A stretch of 64,000 nt of DNA. Origin: Tropicibacter sp. Alg240-R139 (GTDB taxonomy: Bacteria > Pseudomonadota > Alphaproteobacteria > Rhodobacterales > Rhodobacteraceae). Below are positions 26,473-36,754 of this stretch, piece after piece (the stretch's first letter is position 1; each line of letters opens with the position of its first letter). The notes below the pieces were generated by a model. That model was not told where the DNA came from. It did no database searches and was given only the letters and a program-made list of their open reading frames with translations. Location of the stretch: assembly GCF_900537075.1 (NCBI RefSeq), contig NZ_UNRA01000003.1, positions 225,082 to 289,081 of the forward strand, read 5' to 3'. Both the position numbers and the translations under genes were made by a program.

Positions 26473-27390
26473 TTACTTGGGTTGCGGCGTGACGCCCAGA
26501 TGCTCTTCGCCACGTTCGCGCGACAGCGAGATCTGTTTTTGCCGCTCTCGGAATCGGCTCTTGTCCGCCTCTGTTGTTTCATCCACGCAGCGGTGACACG
26601 ACACGCCGTGTTCGTACTCCGGGCGCTTCATATCTTCGGGCAAGATCGGGCGGCGGCAGCCGTGGCACAGGGCATGCGGCCCCTCGACCAACCCATGACC
26701 GACTGACACGCGGTTGTCGAAAACAAAGCAGTCACCGTTCCAGGTGCTATTGTCGGCAGGCATCTCTTCTAGATAGCGCAGGATACCACCCTTGAGGTGA
26801 TAGACGTCCTCGACCCCCTGGCCGAGCAGGAAGTTGGTCGACTTCTCGCAGCGGATGCCGCCGGTACAGAACATCGCCACCCGTTTGTTATGAAAGCGAT
26901 CCTTGTTCTCCTCCCACCAGGCAGGGAACTCGCTAAAACTGGCCGTCTCGGGGTCAATAGCGCCTTCGAACGTGCCGATTTCGACTTCGTAATCGTTGCG
27001 AGTGTCGATCACCACCACGTCATCGGCGCGGATCAGCTCGTTCCAATCCTCGGGCTCGACATAATGACCAACGCGCGCGACCGGATCGACGTCGGGTTGC
27101 CCCATGGTTACGATCTCTTTCTTCAGGCGCACTTTCATCTTGCCGAACGGCGGAGTGTCGCTGCTGGCTTCCTTCCACTCTAAATCTGCACAGCCGGGTA
27201 GTGCGCTTATATGAGCCAGTACCGCATCAATGCCGGCACGTGGGCCTGCGATGGTGCCATTGATCCCCTCTTGCGCCAAAAGCAGCGTGCCTTTGACGTC
27301 ATTGGCCTGGCACAGTTCAAGCAACGCTGGCTTGATGGCTGCGGGATCGGGGAATCGGGTGAAGTGGTAGAGTGCTGCAATCGTGTACAT
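26473..27390 (-). CDS. trhO: tRNA uridine(34) hydroxylase (rhodanese family)
   Basis: 305-residue YceA/TrhO protein that hydroxylates U34 of tRNA in an oxygen-dependent step toward 5-carboxymethoxyuridine/5-methoxyuridine. Seen: an N-terminal acylphosphatase-like domain, the rhodanese domain with active-site CTGGIRCEK, and C-terminal Cys pairs (CHGCRRP, CHRCVDE) typical of the family. The ATG at 27390 gives the conserved start MYTIAALYHFT; upstream in-frame codons are outside the homology. A dispersed repeat follows its stop. Confidence 0.92.
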   Translation of the reverse strand: MYTIAALYHFTRFPDPAAIKPALLELCQANDVKGTLLLAQEGINGTIAGPRAGIDAVLAHISALPGCADLEWKEASSDTPPFGKMKVRLKKEIVTMGQPDVDPVARVGHYVEPEDWNELIRADDVVVIDTRNDYEVEIGTFEGAIDPETASFSEFPAWWEENKDRFHNKRVAMFCTGGIRCEKSTNFLLGQGVEDVYHLKGGILRYLEEMPADNSTWNGDCFVFDNRVSVGHGLVEGPHALCHGCRRPILPEDMKRPEYEHGVSCHRCVDETTEADKSRFRERQKQISLSRERGEEHLGVTPQPK

Positions 27391-27563
27391 GACAGGGGCT
27401 TTAGAACCATGTCCCTTTGGGTGCAATGGGCTGAAACACCTTATTTGCATGGTTAAAACCTACAAGTTTCGGACATGTTTCCGATATTTCGGCGGATCAC
27501 AGGTGGTTTGCAAAGCGCTGTCAGCGGGTTACACCCGTGATCAGTCACAATGGGAGAGTGTGA

Positions 27564-28157
27564 ATGAGCAACGCGTTGATCGTCATTGATGTGCAGAACG
27601 ATTTTTGTCCGGATGGTGCTTTGGCCGTGGTCGACGGGGATAAAATCGTGCCCGGAATCAACGCGATGATGGCAGAGTTCGACGCGGTAATTTTGACGCA
27701 GGATTGGCATCCGGCGGGGCATTCGTCTTTTGCAAGTTCCCACCAGGGTAAATCCCCGTTCGAGATGATCGAAATGTCCTATGGGCCGCAAGTTCTGTGG
27801 CCCGATCATTGCGTTCAAGGGACAGAGGGCGCGGCATTTCATGGTAACCTCGATGCGTCTGCAGATCTGATCATTCGCAAGGGATTCAGACCCGGCGTCG
27901 ACAGTTATTCGGCATTTTTTGAGAACGATCAGTCTACACCGACTGGGCTCGAAGGTTATCTGAAAACACGTGGAATCTCAGATCTCACGATGGTGGGATT
28001 GGCGCTGGATTTTTGCGTGCATTTCTCGGCCGTTGATGCCGCACGTCTTGGGTTTCAGGTCACAGTTGATCGTGCCCATTGTCGGGCCATCGACATGGAC
28101 GGCTCGTTGGCTGCTGCTGAAACGGCGATGCGGGACGCGGACGTCAGGCTGGTCTGA
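27564..28157 (+). CDS. pncA: Nicotinamidase
   Basis: 197-residue isochorismatase-fold hydrolase converting nicotinamide to nicotinate. The catalytic triad is visible as Asp9 (VIDVQNDF), Lys106 (IIRKGFRPG) and Cys151 (ALDFCVHFSAVDA), with the metal ligands Asp47, His49 and His53 in DWHPAGH. ATG is preceded by GGGAGAG. It is followed by a hybrid kinase and then pncB, so NAD salvage genes bracket a sensor. Confidence 0.94.
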   Translation: MSNALIVIDVQNDFCPDGALAVVDGDKIVPGINAMMAEFDAVILTQDWHPAGHSSFASSHQGKSPFEMIEMSYGPQVLWPDHCVQGTEGAAFHGNLDASADLIIRKGFRPGVDSYSAFFENDQSTPTGLEGYLKTRGISDLTMVGLALDFCVHFSAVDAARLGFQVTVDRAHCRAIDMDGSLAAAETAMRDADVRLV

Positions 28158-28232
28158 AGCAAAAGTTGCAATTTCTTAACTGACTGGCGGTTAGGCTTTG
28201 GACAATGGTGATCATTGTTCCAAGGGCCGGTC

Positions 28233-30452
28233 ATGCCTGAAAACGCCTCGTCAGACGCGGGCCGATTGGCCGCGTACGAACGACAATACAGTCCAAACGG
28301 ATTGTTGATACGCTACGCGCGCGGGCGGGTGGCCAATTTCTCGGCGCGCCAGATCATGACGGTGATTGGTGGTGTCGTTCTGGGTACAATGAACAGTCCC
28401 TGGCAGGGGGCGCTTGTCATGTGTTTAGCGCTGTTGGGCGAGGCCGTGGACTGCTTCTATTTGCGTCACGCGGATCGTCAGTTGGCAAAGGGCGTATCGT
28501 TCCCCAAGCTGCGTCTTATCAGTACGTTTACTGCTGGATTTCAGGCTGCGACGATTTCCGTCTGTGTAGTCCTGGCTTGGCAAGGGCCAGTCACGGGCCT
28601 GTCTCCATTGTTTTCATCGGCGTTTCTGGCAGGTGCTGCGATCAACGCGGGGCTGGTTTTGCCATTCCACCGACCAGCAGCAATCGCGCGGCTCGGCATT
28701 TATGCGACGACGGCGGTCGGACTGTTTGCTTATGACGCGTTCACCAGCGTGGTCCATGGCGCCGATTTGGTGATGAACACCGTCGGGGCCGCCATGTTGG
28801 CTTATATGGTGGCGTTGTTTCTGCAATTCGTCGTCAGTGGCTTTCATCGGCACAAACGGTCGATGTTTGAATTGACTGAAAAAGGGAAAGAGCTGATCAA
28901 CAGCCGGAAAGAGGCCGAGAGGCTTTCGCTGGTTGCGCGAAACGCGAATGACAGCGTGATTGTGTCCGGCCCCGCAGGCGAGATCCTGTGGGTCAACGAT
29001 GCGTTCAGCCGAATAACCGGATACACAGCACAAGAGGCCGTGGGGCGCAGTCCGGGTGAGTTGCTCAACAGCCCGGAAACCGACCCCAAGGCAGTTGACG
29101 ACATTCGCGAAGCCATCCTGAGCGGTCAACCCTATCGGGGCGAGATCCTAAACAACACAAAGGACGGGAGAACGATCTGGGTCGAAACAAATCTGGTTCC
29201 CGTTCTTGATGACAACGGACAGGTTGAGGTTGCCGTGGCTGTTGAACGCGACATAACCCAAGCCAAGACCTACGCCCGTGAAATGGCGGCCGCCCGTGAA
29301 GCAGCGGTTGAAGGTGCGCGTGCCAAGGCCGAGTTTCTGGCAACAATGAGTCATGAAATTCGCACGCCAATGAATGGTGTAATTGGCATGACTGAGGTGT
29401 TGTTGGATACGCACCTGACAATAGAGCAAAGAGAATTCACCGATACCATTCGCAGTTCGGCTCGCGCTCTGCTGACCATTATCAACGACATTTTGGACCT
29501 GTCGAAACTCGACGCGCAAAAAGTAGTGCTTAGCCAGGTAGACTTCGACCTTACCCGGTGTTTCGAAGAGACGCTCAGGCTGCTTCGTCCGCAGGCAAAG
29601 GGCAAAGGACTGACGCTGACCCTCGATGTGTCCGGTACCTTGCCTAAGATGGTCCATGCCGACGATGGGCGACTGCGGCAGATCCTGATTAACTTGATCG
29701 GAAATGCGATCAAGTTCACGGAATCAGGCGGGGTCACTGTAACGCTCTCGGCCAATCGTTGGGGTGATGGTCATCTGCTTTCCATTGATGTGATAGACAC
29801 CGGAATCGGGATTCCACCTGACAAAATTCAGCAGATATTTGAGCGGTTTTCGCAAGCAGATGCTGCGACCACGCGTCTTTATGGGGGCACTGGCCTGGGC
29901 CTGACGATTTCTCAGGAGTTGGTTCAGATCATGGGAGGAGAGATCCGAGCAGACTCCACTGAAGGTGCTGGATCCCGGTTTTGTGTTGAATTGCCAGTGG
30001 GCGCGGTCGAAGATTGCGCAGGACATGATGCAGAGTGGCGTGATGGGCCGACAATGGATCTTAGCCTTTTGGCAGGGAAGCGGGTTCTTGTGGCCGAGGA
30101 TAATCGCGTCAACCGCCTGCTGATGCGCAAATTCTTGGCCGATACGCCAGTTGATCTGTCTTTTGCCCACGATGGGCAGCAGGCCATTTGCCGTGTTGAG
30201 GATGACCCGCCTGATCTGATTTTCATGGACATGTCGATGCCAGTGATGGGTGGCATTGATGCAACTCGACGCATTCGTGAAATGGGTGGAAAGCAACCAG
30301 CCATTGTTGCGTTGACCGCAAATGCCTTTGACAGCGACAAAGCTGCTTGTCGTCAGGCCGGTATGGATGACTTCCTTAGCAAACCGGTGCGTCGCGCTGA
30401 TTTGCTGGCCTGCATGATGGCTCAGTTTGGCGGCGGCAAGGGGGCTGCGTAA
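28233..30452 (+). CDS. Membrane-bound PAS hybrid histidine kinase/response regulator
   Basis: 739 residues from ATG 28233. Several hydrophobic helices fill roughly residues 30-205, then a PAS domain with PAC (about 230-345), HisKA with the phospho-accepting histidine in [14 protein letters not shown], a HATPase_c domain (DTGIGIP and GGTGLGL motifs), and a C-terminal receiver domain with the phospho-Asp in LIFMDMSMPVMGG. No histidine phosphotransfer domain, so an external Hpt is needed for output. It sits 75 bp after pncA and 62 bp before pncB on the same strand. Ligand unknown. Confidence 0.9.
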   Translation: MPENASSDAGRLAAYERQYSPNGLLIRYARGRVANFSARQIMTVIGGVVLGTMNSPWQGALVMCLALLGEAVDCFYLRHADRQLAKGVSFPKLRLISTFTAGFQAATISVCVVLAWQGPVTGLSPLFSSAFLAGAAINAGLVLPFHRPAAIARLGIYATTAVGLFAYDAFTSVVHGADLVMNTVGAAMLAYMVALFLQFVVSGFHRHKRSMFELTEKGKELINSRKEAERLSLVARNANDSVIVSGPAGEILWVNDAFSRITGYTAQEAVGRSPGELLNSPETDPKAVDDIREAILSGQPYRGEILNNTKDGRTIWVETNLVPVLDDNGQVEVAVAVERDITQAKTYAREMAAAREAAVEGARAKAEFLATMSHEIRTPMNGVIGMTEVLLDTHLTIEQREFTDTIRSSARALLTIINDILDLSKLDAQKVVLSQVDFDLTRCFEETLRLLRPQAKGKGLTLTLDVSGTLPKMVHADDGRLRQILINLIGNAIKFTESGGVTVTLSANRWGDGHLLSIDVIDTGIGIPPDKIQQIFERFSQADAATTRLYGGTGLGLTISQELVQIMGGEIRADSTEGAGSRFCVELPVGAVEDCAGHDAEWRDGPTMDLSLLAGKRVLVAEDNRVNRLLMRKFLADTPVDLSFAHDGQQAICRVEDDPPDLIFMDMSMPVMGGIDATRRIREMGGKQPAIVALTANAFDSDKAACRQAGMDDFLSKPVRRADLLACMMAQFGGGKGAA

Positions 30453-30514
30453 TCAAATTGCGTTGCCGGTGCTCGTGGCGTATCCATGCGGAAGTCAAAG
30501 GACGAGGGCTGCCC

Positions 30515-31804
30515 GTGGACATTGCTACACGCGTCTATAATCACAAGTGGAAAATCGATCCGATTGTCCGCTCGTTGATAGATACCGATTTCTACAAACT
30601 TCTGATGTGCCAGTCGGTTTTTCGCAACCGTCCCGAGACGGATGTGACTTTTTCACTGATCAACCGGTCGACACACATCCCGCTGGCTGATTTGATCGAT
30701 GAAGGCGAGTTGCGCGAACAGCTGGATCACATCCGGTCGCTGCGGCTAAGCCGGGGCGAGAGCACCTGGCTGCGCGGCAATACGTTTTACGGCAAGCGTC
30801 AGATGTTCCGTCCCGATTTTATGGAATGGTTTGAGGGGTTGCAGCTGCCGCCTTACCATCTGGAACGCAAGGGTGACCAATACGAGCTGATGTTCGAGGG
30901 CAAATGGCACGAGGTGATGCTGTGGGAAATTTCTGCATTGGCTGTGCTTATGGAGCTGCGTTCGCGTGCGGTGATCAACGACATGCGCCGGTTCGAGCTG
31001 CAGGTGCTTTATGCCCGCGCCATGACCCGTGTCTGGGAAAAGATCGAACGGTTGCGGGGTATTGACGGGCTGAGCATCGCTGATTTTGGCACCCGTCGGC
31101 GTCACAGCTTTCTTTGGCAGGACTGGTGCGTACAGGCCATGATGGAGGGTCTGGGCAAAAGTTTCACCGGCACCTCAAATTGTCTGATTGCTATGCGCCG
31201 TGAGGTCGAAGCCATCGGCACCAACGCGCACGAACTGCCGATGGTCTACTCTGCTCTCGCCAAGGGTGACGGGGCGCTGGCGCAAGCCCCTTATGACGTC
31301 CTGAGCGATTGGCATGATGAGCACGACGGTAACTTGCGGATCATTCTTCCCGACACTTATGGAACCAAGGGCTTTCTAGACCACGCGCCGGATTGGCTGG
31401 CGGGCTGGACGGGTATCCGTATTGACAGCGGCGACCCGGCATCTGGTGCCGAGATCGCCATCGACTGGTGGAAAAATCGCGGTGAAGACCCCACGCAAAA
31501 ACGTGTGATTTTTTCGGATGGTCTCGATGTAGATAAGATCGCCGAGCTGCATGCGCAGTTTGCGGGACGGGTCAATGTTTCGTTTGGTTGGGGCACTTTG
31601 CTGACCAATGATTTTCGGGGGTTTGTGCCCGGCGATGGGTTGGCACCGTTTTCGCTGGTGTGCAAGGCTGTATCAGCTAACGGCAACCCCACGGTCAAAC
31701 TGTCCGACAACCCGGAAAAGGCAATGGGTCCAAAGGATCAAATCGAGCGTTACAAGCGCGTGTTCGGTGTTGGCGAACAACAAGCGATTGAAGTCGTGGT
31801 CTAA
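30515..31804 (+). CDS. pncB: Nicotinate phosphoribosyltransferase
   Basis: Converts nicotinate and PRPP to nicotinate mononucleotide in the Preiss-Handler route. The GTG at 30515, with a GAGGG site upstream, gives 429 residues beginning near the conserved SLIDTDFYKLLM; the longer frame has an implausible Cys/Arg-rich extension. Seen: DFGTRRRHSF with the phosphorylated-histidine region, TGTSN, and GIRIDSGDP near the PRPP site. Together with pncA it forms a complete nicotinamide salvage pair. The 3' end overlaps the convergent DMT gene by 4 nt. Confidence 0.93.
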   Translation: MDIATRVYNHKWKIDPIVRSLIDTDFYKLLMCQSVFRNRPETDVTFSLINRSTHIPLADLIDEGELREQLDHIRSLRLSRGESTWLRGNTFYGKRQMFRPDFMEWFEGLQLPPYHLERKGDQYELMFEGKWHEVMLWEISALAVLMELRSRAVINDMRRFELQVLYARAMTRVWEKIERLRGIDGLSIADFGTRRRHSFLWQDWCVQAMMEGLGKSFTGTSNCLIAMRREVEAIGTNAHELPMVYSALAKGDGALAQAPYDVLSDWHDEHDGNLRIILPDTYGTKGFLDHAPDWLAGWTGIRIDSGDPASGAEIAIDWWKNRGEDPTQKRVIFSDGLDVDKIAELHAQFAGRVNVSFGWGTLLTNDFRGFVPGDGLAPFSLVCKAVSANGNPTVKLSDNPEKAMGPKDQIERYKRVFGVGEQQAIEVVV

Positions 31805-32721
31805 CGCCTCAACCGTCGTTCGCGCCAGATCACCAGTAACCCTCCGGCAACGATCAAAAGAGCGCCGGGGAACAGATCGCTCCATGGTGCCTCGTCAAAC
31901 ACCAGCCATCCTGCGACAAAGGCAATCGGGATGCCGAAATAGCTGAATGGGGCCAAGTTGCTTTGTTCTGTCATCCGATATGACACGACCAGGAACAGCA
32001 CGGCGGTGCCGCCAAACATTCCCATGGCTACGATCCACAGCAAGTCCTGGGTGCTGGCAATGGGGGAAAACCCACCGGCAAAAAACGCCAACGCGAACGC
32101 TCCGAACAGGGCGGCCAAAACCGAATAGAGGTTGATCAGCGGCGACGGCACATCTGGGTCCATCTGGCGGGCGGTCACCCCGGTCAGGGCGTAGAAGAAC
32201 GCCGCCGCGAGTGGGGCCATCGCCTCGAACCCGAATCCATCGCCCGTTGGATTCATGACCAGGATCACGCCGACAAAGCCCAAAGCCACTGCAAACCACC
32301 GGATCATCCCCACCTTTTCCCCCAGCAGCGGCACAGCGAGCGCGGTCATGAAAATGGCGTTGGAGTACGAAATCGTTGTGGCCGTTGCAAAGGCCATGAC
32401 GCCCAAAGAGTAATAAAAGCAGAACTGTGCAAAGGTGACGATCACGCCGCGCATCAGCCCCAGTTTCCATTGCCGGATGCGCCATGGACGTCCCGATTTG
32501 TGCCAATTGGGTGAGGACCAGAGCGCGATCACGCTGGGAATGATACCAAAGAAGTTGCGATAGGCCGACAGTTCGGCGGCCGAATAACGCGGCGACAGAT
32601 ATTTGATGATCAATCCCATAATGTCGAACAGGGTCAGCGCCAACAGCGACAGGGCAATTGCAAGGATTAGGTTATCTTTGCGTCCCGATGTGGCCGATGG
32701 CGTGGCCGCATGTTCAGCCAT
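31801..32721 (-). CDS. DMT/EamA superfamily transporter
   Basis: 306-residue inner-membrane protein with about ten transmembrane helices in two EamA repeats, typical of drug/metabolite exporters of the RhaT/EamA type. It overlaps the aldehyde dehydrogenase stop by 8 nt, placing it last in the minus-strand ABC-transporter operon. It may export a product of that pathway; the cargo is not predictable. Confidence 0.88.
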   Translation of the reverse strand: MAEHAATPSATSGRKDNLILAIALSLLALTLFDIMGLIIKYLSPRYSAAELSAYRNFFGIIPSVIALWSSPNWHKSGRPWRIRQWKLGLMRGVIVTFAQFCFYYSLGVMAFATATTISYSNAIFMTALAVPLLGEKVGMIRWFAVALGFVGVILVMNPTGDGFGFEAMAPLAAAFFYALTGVTARQMDPDVPSPLINLYSVLAALFGAFALAFFAGGFSPIASTQDLLWIVAMGMFGGTAVLFLVVSYRMTEQSNLAPFSYFGIPIAFVAGWLVFDEAPWSDLFPGALLIVAGGLLVIWRERRLRR

Positions 32722-34165
32722 GATAGGCTGCGACGGTTTTCAGTTGTGAAAAACCGTACAACGCCTCGAATCCTTTTTCGCGCCCGTGCCCGGATTTTCC
32801 GACACCACCAAACGGTAGCTCGACCCCGCCGCCTGCGCCATAATTGTTGATGAACACCTGACCTGCCTGCAGTTGCTTAGCCAGTCGCATCTGCCGTGCT
32901 CCGTCGCGCGACCAGATGCTGGCAACCAAACCATAGTCGGTGGAATTTGCGATGCGGACGGCCTCTTCTTCGGTGTCAAAGGGGATCAGTACCTGTACGG
33001 GGCCGAAAATCTCTTCCCGAGCCAGCGTGTGATCGGCGGGCACATCGGCAAAAAGTGTGGGACGAACATAGGCGCCAGTCTCGGGCGCGTTATCGACAAT
33101 GACACCCTGGCCCGCGACATTCAGGTCCGCGCCTTTTTTCAGGAACCCGGTCACGATCTCTTTCTGCCTGTTAGAAATCAGTGGACCAACCCGCAAGTCA
33201 TCCCGCGCGGGGCCAACAGAGAGCGCACCATATGCCTCGGCCATGCGGGATTTAACCGTTTCGTACACTCCGCGTTGAACCAGAATTCGTGACGATGCGG
33301 AACAGGTCTGGCCTGCGTTCTGGATACCGGCGTTGACCAGAAACGGCAGGGCCGCGTCCAGGTCGGCGTCGTCAAACACCAGTTGCGGTGATTTTCCACC
33401 CAGCTCCAACGTGACGGGCACGACGTTTTTACCCGCCGCTTGCTGCACCAAAGCCCCCGTCGCGACTGACCCGGTGAACGAGATATGGTGAATACCGGGA
33501 TGCGCTGACAGCGCCGCGCCGGCCTCGGCCCCGATGCCGGGCACCACGTTTAGCGCCCCCGCCGGCAGACCGGCCTGCACGGCCAGATCGGCAAAAGCCA
33601 ACGCTGTCAAACAAGCTTCTTCCGCCGGTTTCAGAACGGCCGCGTTGCCCATGGCCAGTGCTGCCCCAAGCGACCGTCCGATGATCTGCATCGGGTAGTT
33701 CCATGGCACGATATGTCCGGTCACCCCATGTGGTTCGCGTAGGGCGTAAACGGTGTAACCGTCCAGATAGGGGATCGTCTGGCCGTGGATCTTATCTGCC
33801 GCGCCCCCGTAGAACTCGCAATACCGCGCCAGGGCCACTGCATCGGCACGGGCTTGTGTCAGGGGTTTGCCCACATCGGTGGCCTCGATGGCGGCCAATT
33901 CATCGACCTTGTCCAGAACCAGCTGCCCCAATCGGGTCAGGAGACGACCGCGTTCAAATGCGGGCATTTGACCCCATTCTCCGTCCAATGCGGCCCGCGC
34001 CGCTTGAACCGCCGCATCGATATCTGCCGCCGCGCCGCGTGCGATATGGCATATCTCGGACCCGTCCGACGGATCAACCAGAGGCAATGTCTGCCCCGAG
34101 ACCGCAGGGCGCCATTCACCACCGATCAGGCACAGGGTTGGATCAAACCAAAGGTGGGTGGTCAT
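32714..34165 (-). CDS. NAD(P)-dependent aldehyde dehydrogenase
   Basis: 483-residue class-I-like ALDH. Seen: WNYPMQIIGR, the general base in TLELGGKSPQ, the catalytic cysteine in NAGQTCSASSRILV, and PFGGVGKSGHGREKG near the end. The ATG at 34165 follows GGAG; the longer frame is rejected. It lies 57 bp after the fused ATPase and overlaps the DMT gene, so it probably oxidises an aldehyde produced from the imported compound, for example an aminoaldehyde. It differs from betB at 17.5 kb and is a separate paralogue. Confidence 0.88.
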   Translation of the reverse strand: MTTHLWFDPTLCLIGGEWRPAVSGQTLPLVDPSDGSEICHIARGAAADIDAAVQAARAALDGEWGQMPAFERGRLLTRLGQLVLDKVDELAAIEATDVGKPLTQARADAVALARYCEFYGGAADKIHGQTIPYLDGYTVYALREPHGVTGHIVPWNYPMQIIGRSLGAALAMGNAAVLKPAEEACLTALAFADLAVQAGLPAGALNVVPGIGAEAGAALSAHPGIHHISFTGSVATGALVQQAAGKNVVPVTLELGGKSPQLVFDDADLDAALPFLVNAGIQNAGQTCSASSRILVQRGVYETVKSRMAEAYGALSVGPARDDLRVGPLISNRQKEIVTGFLKKGADLNVAGQGVIVDNAPETGAYVRPTLFADVPADHTLAREEIFGPVQVLIPFDTEEEAVRIANSTDYGLVASIWSRDGARQMRLAKQLQAGQVFINNYGAGGGVELPFGGVGKSGHGREKGFEALYGFSQLKTVAAYHG

Positions 34166-34222
34166 GGCGGGCTCCAATTGCTTTGAAATATCACGAGCGC
34201 GAGTAGGGCGCGTGTTGCGCGA

Positions 34223-35821
34223 TCATGCAACCCCTCGCGTGATCTTGGGAAGACGCGGTGCGGCGGCCAAAAGCGCCTCGGTATAGGGGTGTTGTGGGTC
34301 AGAAAACACCTGTTCGGTGTCACCCTGTTCCACGATCTTTCCGGCCTGCATGACCATCACCCGATCCGTGATCGTGCGCACCACGTTCAGGTCGTGACTT
34401 ATGAACAGATAGGTCAAGTCGTAGGCTTCACACAGTTCGGCCAGAAGATCGAGGATTTGCGCCCGGACCGAGACATCGAGGGCCGAGACGGCTTCGTCAA
34501 ACAGGATCAATTTGGGGCGGGTGATCAAGGCGCGTGCGATGGCAATGCGCTGGCGTTGGCCGCCAGAAAACTCGTGGATGTATTTGCTGGCATCGTCGGG
34601 GGACAGGCCAACGGCGGCCAGCATTTCGGCGATGCGATCCGAGCGCTCTGTGCCTTTGGGCGGGGCATCCATCAAGTAAAATGGCTCGGTGATCAGCCGG
34701 TGCACTTTGTGACGGGGATTAAAACTGCCGAAAGGGTCTTGAAACACGACTTGCATCTTGCGGCGCACGGCTCTGTCCGGTTTGTGTCCGGAAAACACTG
34801 TGCTGCCATCTAGCAAGATGTGACCCTGTTGTACTTCTTCAAGTCCCAGAATGGCCCGTGTCAGGGTCGATTTCCCGCAGCCCGATTCCCCGACCAAACC
34901 TAGGCGCTCACCCCGGTGCAGGGTAAAACTCACGCCATCCACGGCGCGGTGGAATTCAGGCGGTGCGAAAAGTCGCGTTCGGGGTTTGCGGTAGTCCCGC
35001 ACCACATCCGCCACCGCCAGCAGGGGTTGCAGGTCTGGCACCGGGGGCAGCGTTACCTGATGGTCCGAAGCCTCGAACAGCATCCGGGTATAGGGGTGCT
35101 GCATGTGGCGTAGCAGGTGTCGGGTGTGCCCGGTTTCGACCACTTCGCCATGGCGCATGACCACGATGTGATCGGCCAGATCGGCCACGACAGCAAGATC
35201 GTGGGTGATCATCAACATGCCCATGCCATACTCGGTGACCAGTCCCTGGAGCAGGTCCAGGATCTGCGCCTGTGTGGTAACGTCGAGCGCCGTGGTCGGT
35301 TCATCCGCAATCAGAAGACGCGGGCGCAGGGCGATGGCCATAGCGATGACGACCCGTTGGCGTTGTCCTCCCGACAGTTCGTGTGGGAACCGGGACAGTG
35401 GAAACCGGTTGGGGGGCAGGCCCACACGGGTCAGAACTTCACGCGCGCGTTCTTCGGCTTGGGCAGGTGGCAGGGCTTTGTGGATGAGGATGGTTTCCAT
35501 CACCTGATCGCCGATAGATTTGACAGGGTTGAGCGCGGTCATCGGTTCCTGAAACACCATACCAATGGATTGACCCCGCAAGGCGCACAATTGGTCCTCG
35601 GGCAGGTCGAGCAGCTCTTGCTCCTCCAGTTGGATGGAGCCGGATGCTTCGGCAGTCTCGGGCAGTAACTGCATCACCGAAAGCGCTGTCATGGACTTGC
35701 CCGAGCCGCTTTCGCCAGTGACGGCCACGATTTCCCCTGGGCTTAGGCTCAGGTCGACCCCTTTGAGGATGTTGTGCGCGCCAATTGACAGGGACAGGTT
35801 CCGGATCTCGAGCAAATTCAT
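34223..35821 (-). CDS. Fused double ATPase of a peptide/nickel-type ABC transporter (DppD+DppF)
   Basis: 532-residue protein with two complete nucleotide-binding domains. The first has Walker [10 protein letters not shown] and signature LSGGQRQR; the second has Walker [10 protein letters not shown] and signature FSGGQRQR. Each half ends in the short oligopeptide-transporter C-terminal extension. In many systems these are two proteins; here they are one. It overlaps the permease C stop by 4 nt. It energises uptake with the two adjacent permeases. Confidence 0.93.
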   Translation of the reverse strand: MNLLEIRNLSLSIGAHNILKGVDLSLSPGEIVAVTGESGSGKSMTALSVMQLLPETAEASGSIQLEEQELLDLPEDQLCALRGQSIGMVFQEPMTALNPVKSIGDQVMETILIHKALPPAQAEERAREVLTRVGLPPNRFPLSRFPHELSGGQRQRVVIAMAIALRPRLLIADEPTTALDVTTQAQILDLLQGLVTEYGMGMLMITHDLAVVADLADHIVVMRHGEVVETGHTRHLLRHMQHPYTRMLFEASDHQVTLPPVPDLQPLLAVADVVRDYRKPRTRLFAPPEFHRAVDGVSFTLHRGERLGLVGESGCGKSTLTRAILGLEEVQQGHILLDGSTVFSGHKPDRAVRRKMQVVFQDPFGSFNPRHKVHRLITEPFYLMDAPPKGTERSDRIAEMLAAVGLSPDDASKYIHEFSGGQRQRIAIARALITRPKLILFDEAVSALDVSVRAQILDLLAELCEAYDLTYLFISHDLNVVRTITDRVMVMQAGKIVEQGDTEQVFSDPQHPYTEALLAAAPRLPKITRGVA

Positions 35822-36633
35822 GTGCGGGCCACCCGGATGCGGGGATCAAGCCAATCGCGTAATCCGTCGCCCATCAGATTCAGACCCAGCACTGTCAGGA
35901 TGATGGCGCAACCCGGGATCAGGGCCAGATGCGGGGCAAAGCTGACCATTGTCTGTGCGTCCGCCAGCATACGGCCCCAGCTGGGGGTGGGGGGCTGCGC
36001 GCCAAGGCCGACGTAACTCAGCCCTGCTTCGGCCAGGATGCCCAGGCTGAACTGAATGGTGCCTTGCACGATCAGCAGGTTTGCGACGTTGGGCAAGATG
36101 TGCTCGGCCGAAATGCGCGCGGCGCCTTTGCCCGCGACGCGGGCGGCCATGATAAATTCACGCTCCCACAGACTAAGCGCCGCGCCGCGGGTGATCCGGG
36201 CAAAGACCGGGATGTTGAAGATACCGATGGCGATGATGGCGTTGATTGCTCCGGCGCCAAAGATGGCAGTTATCAGGATGGCGATGACCAATGAGGGAAA
36301 GGCAAAAACCAGATCGTTGCCACGCATGATCAGCTCGTCCAGCCACATGCCCTTGCGAGCTGCCGCAGTCAGGCCAAGGGGAATACCCGCCGTCATACCG
36401 ATACCGACGGCGACCAGGGCCACTGCGATCGAAGTGCGGGCACCCACCATGATCATCGAAAGCATGTCGCGACCAAAGTGATCTGTGCCCAGCCAATGGG
36501 TCGCATTGGGCGGTTGCAGCTTGTTGGGAATGTCGAGCGCGGTATGGTCGTAGGGCGTCCACAGGAATGAAAGTACAGCGGCCAGAACCACGAGTGACGA
36601 TAAGGCCGTACCAAGGATCAGATTGCGGCTCAT
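35818..36633 (-). CDS. ABC transporter permease, DppC-like
   Basis: 271-residue inner-membrane permease of the BPD_transp_1 family with about six helices and the EAA-like loop (EFIMAARVAGKGAARISAEH). The N-terminus carries the typical TPYDHTALDI and THWLGTDHFGRDMLS segments of DppC/OppC proteins. It overlaps the ATPase gene (ATGA) and is preceded, 25 bp upstream of its ATG, by a perfect 27-bp inverted repeat. It pairs with the DppB-like protein. Confidence 0.93.
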   Translation of the reverse strand: MSRNLILGTALSSLVVLAAVLSFLWTPYDHTALDIPNKLQPPNATHWLGTDHFGRDMLSMIMVGARTSIAVALVAVGIGMTAGIPLGLTAAARKGMWLDELIMRGNDLVFAFPSLVIAILITAIFGAGAINAIIAIGIFNIPVFARITRGAALSLWEREFIMAARVAGKGAARISAEHILPNVANLLIVQGTIQFSLGILAEAGLSYVGLGAQPPTPSWGRMLADAQTMVSFAPHLALIPGCAIILTVLGLNLMGDGLRDWLDPRIRVART

Positions 36634-36657
36634 GATGATGCTCTGAACCAGGAGCGG

Positions 36658-36714
36658 GCGCCGCGGGCGAGGCCGTATGGGCGCAGCGCGCCCATACGGC
36701 CTCGCCCGCGGCGC
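36658..36714 (-). repeat. Perfect 27-bp inverted repeat with 3-nt loop between permease genes
   Basis: The arms at 36658-36684 and 36688-36714 are exact reverse complements around AGC. Transcribed on the minus strand, this gives a very stable hairpin in the leader of the dppC-like gene, 40 bp after the dppB-like stop. There is no T-tract, so it is not a standard terminator; an RNA processing, stability or attenuation element is inferred. Confidence 0.85.
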
Positions 36715-36754
36715 GGTTCCGCGTTATGGAAATGGTATCTTAAGGCAGGGCAGG

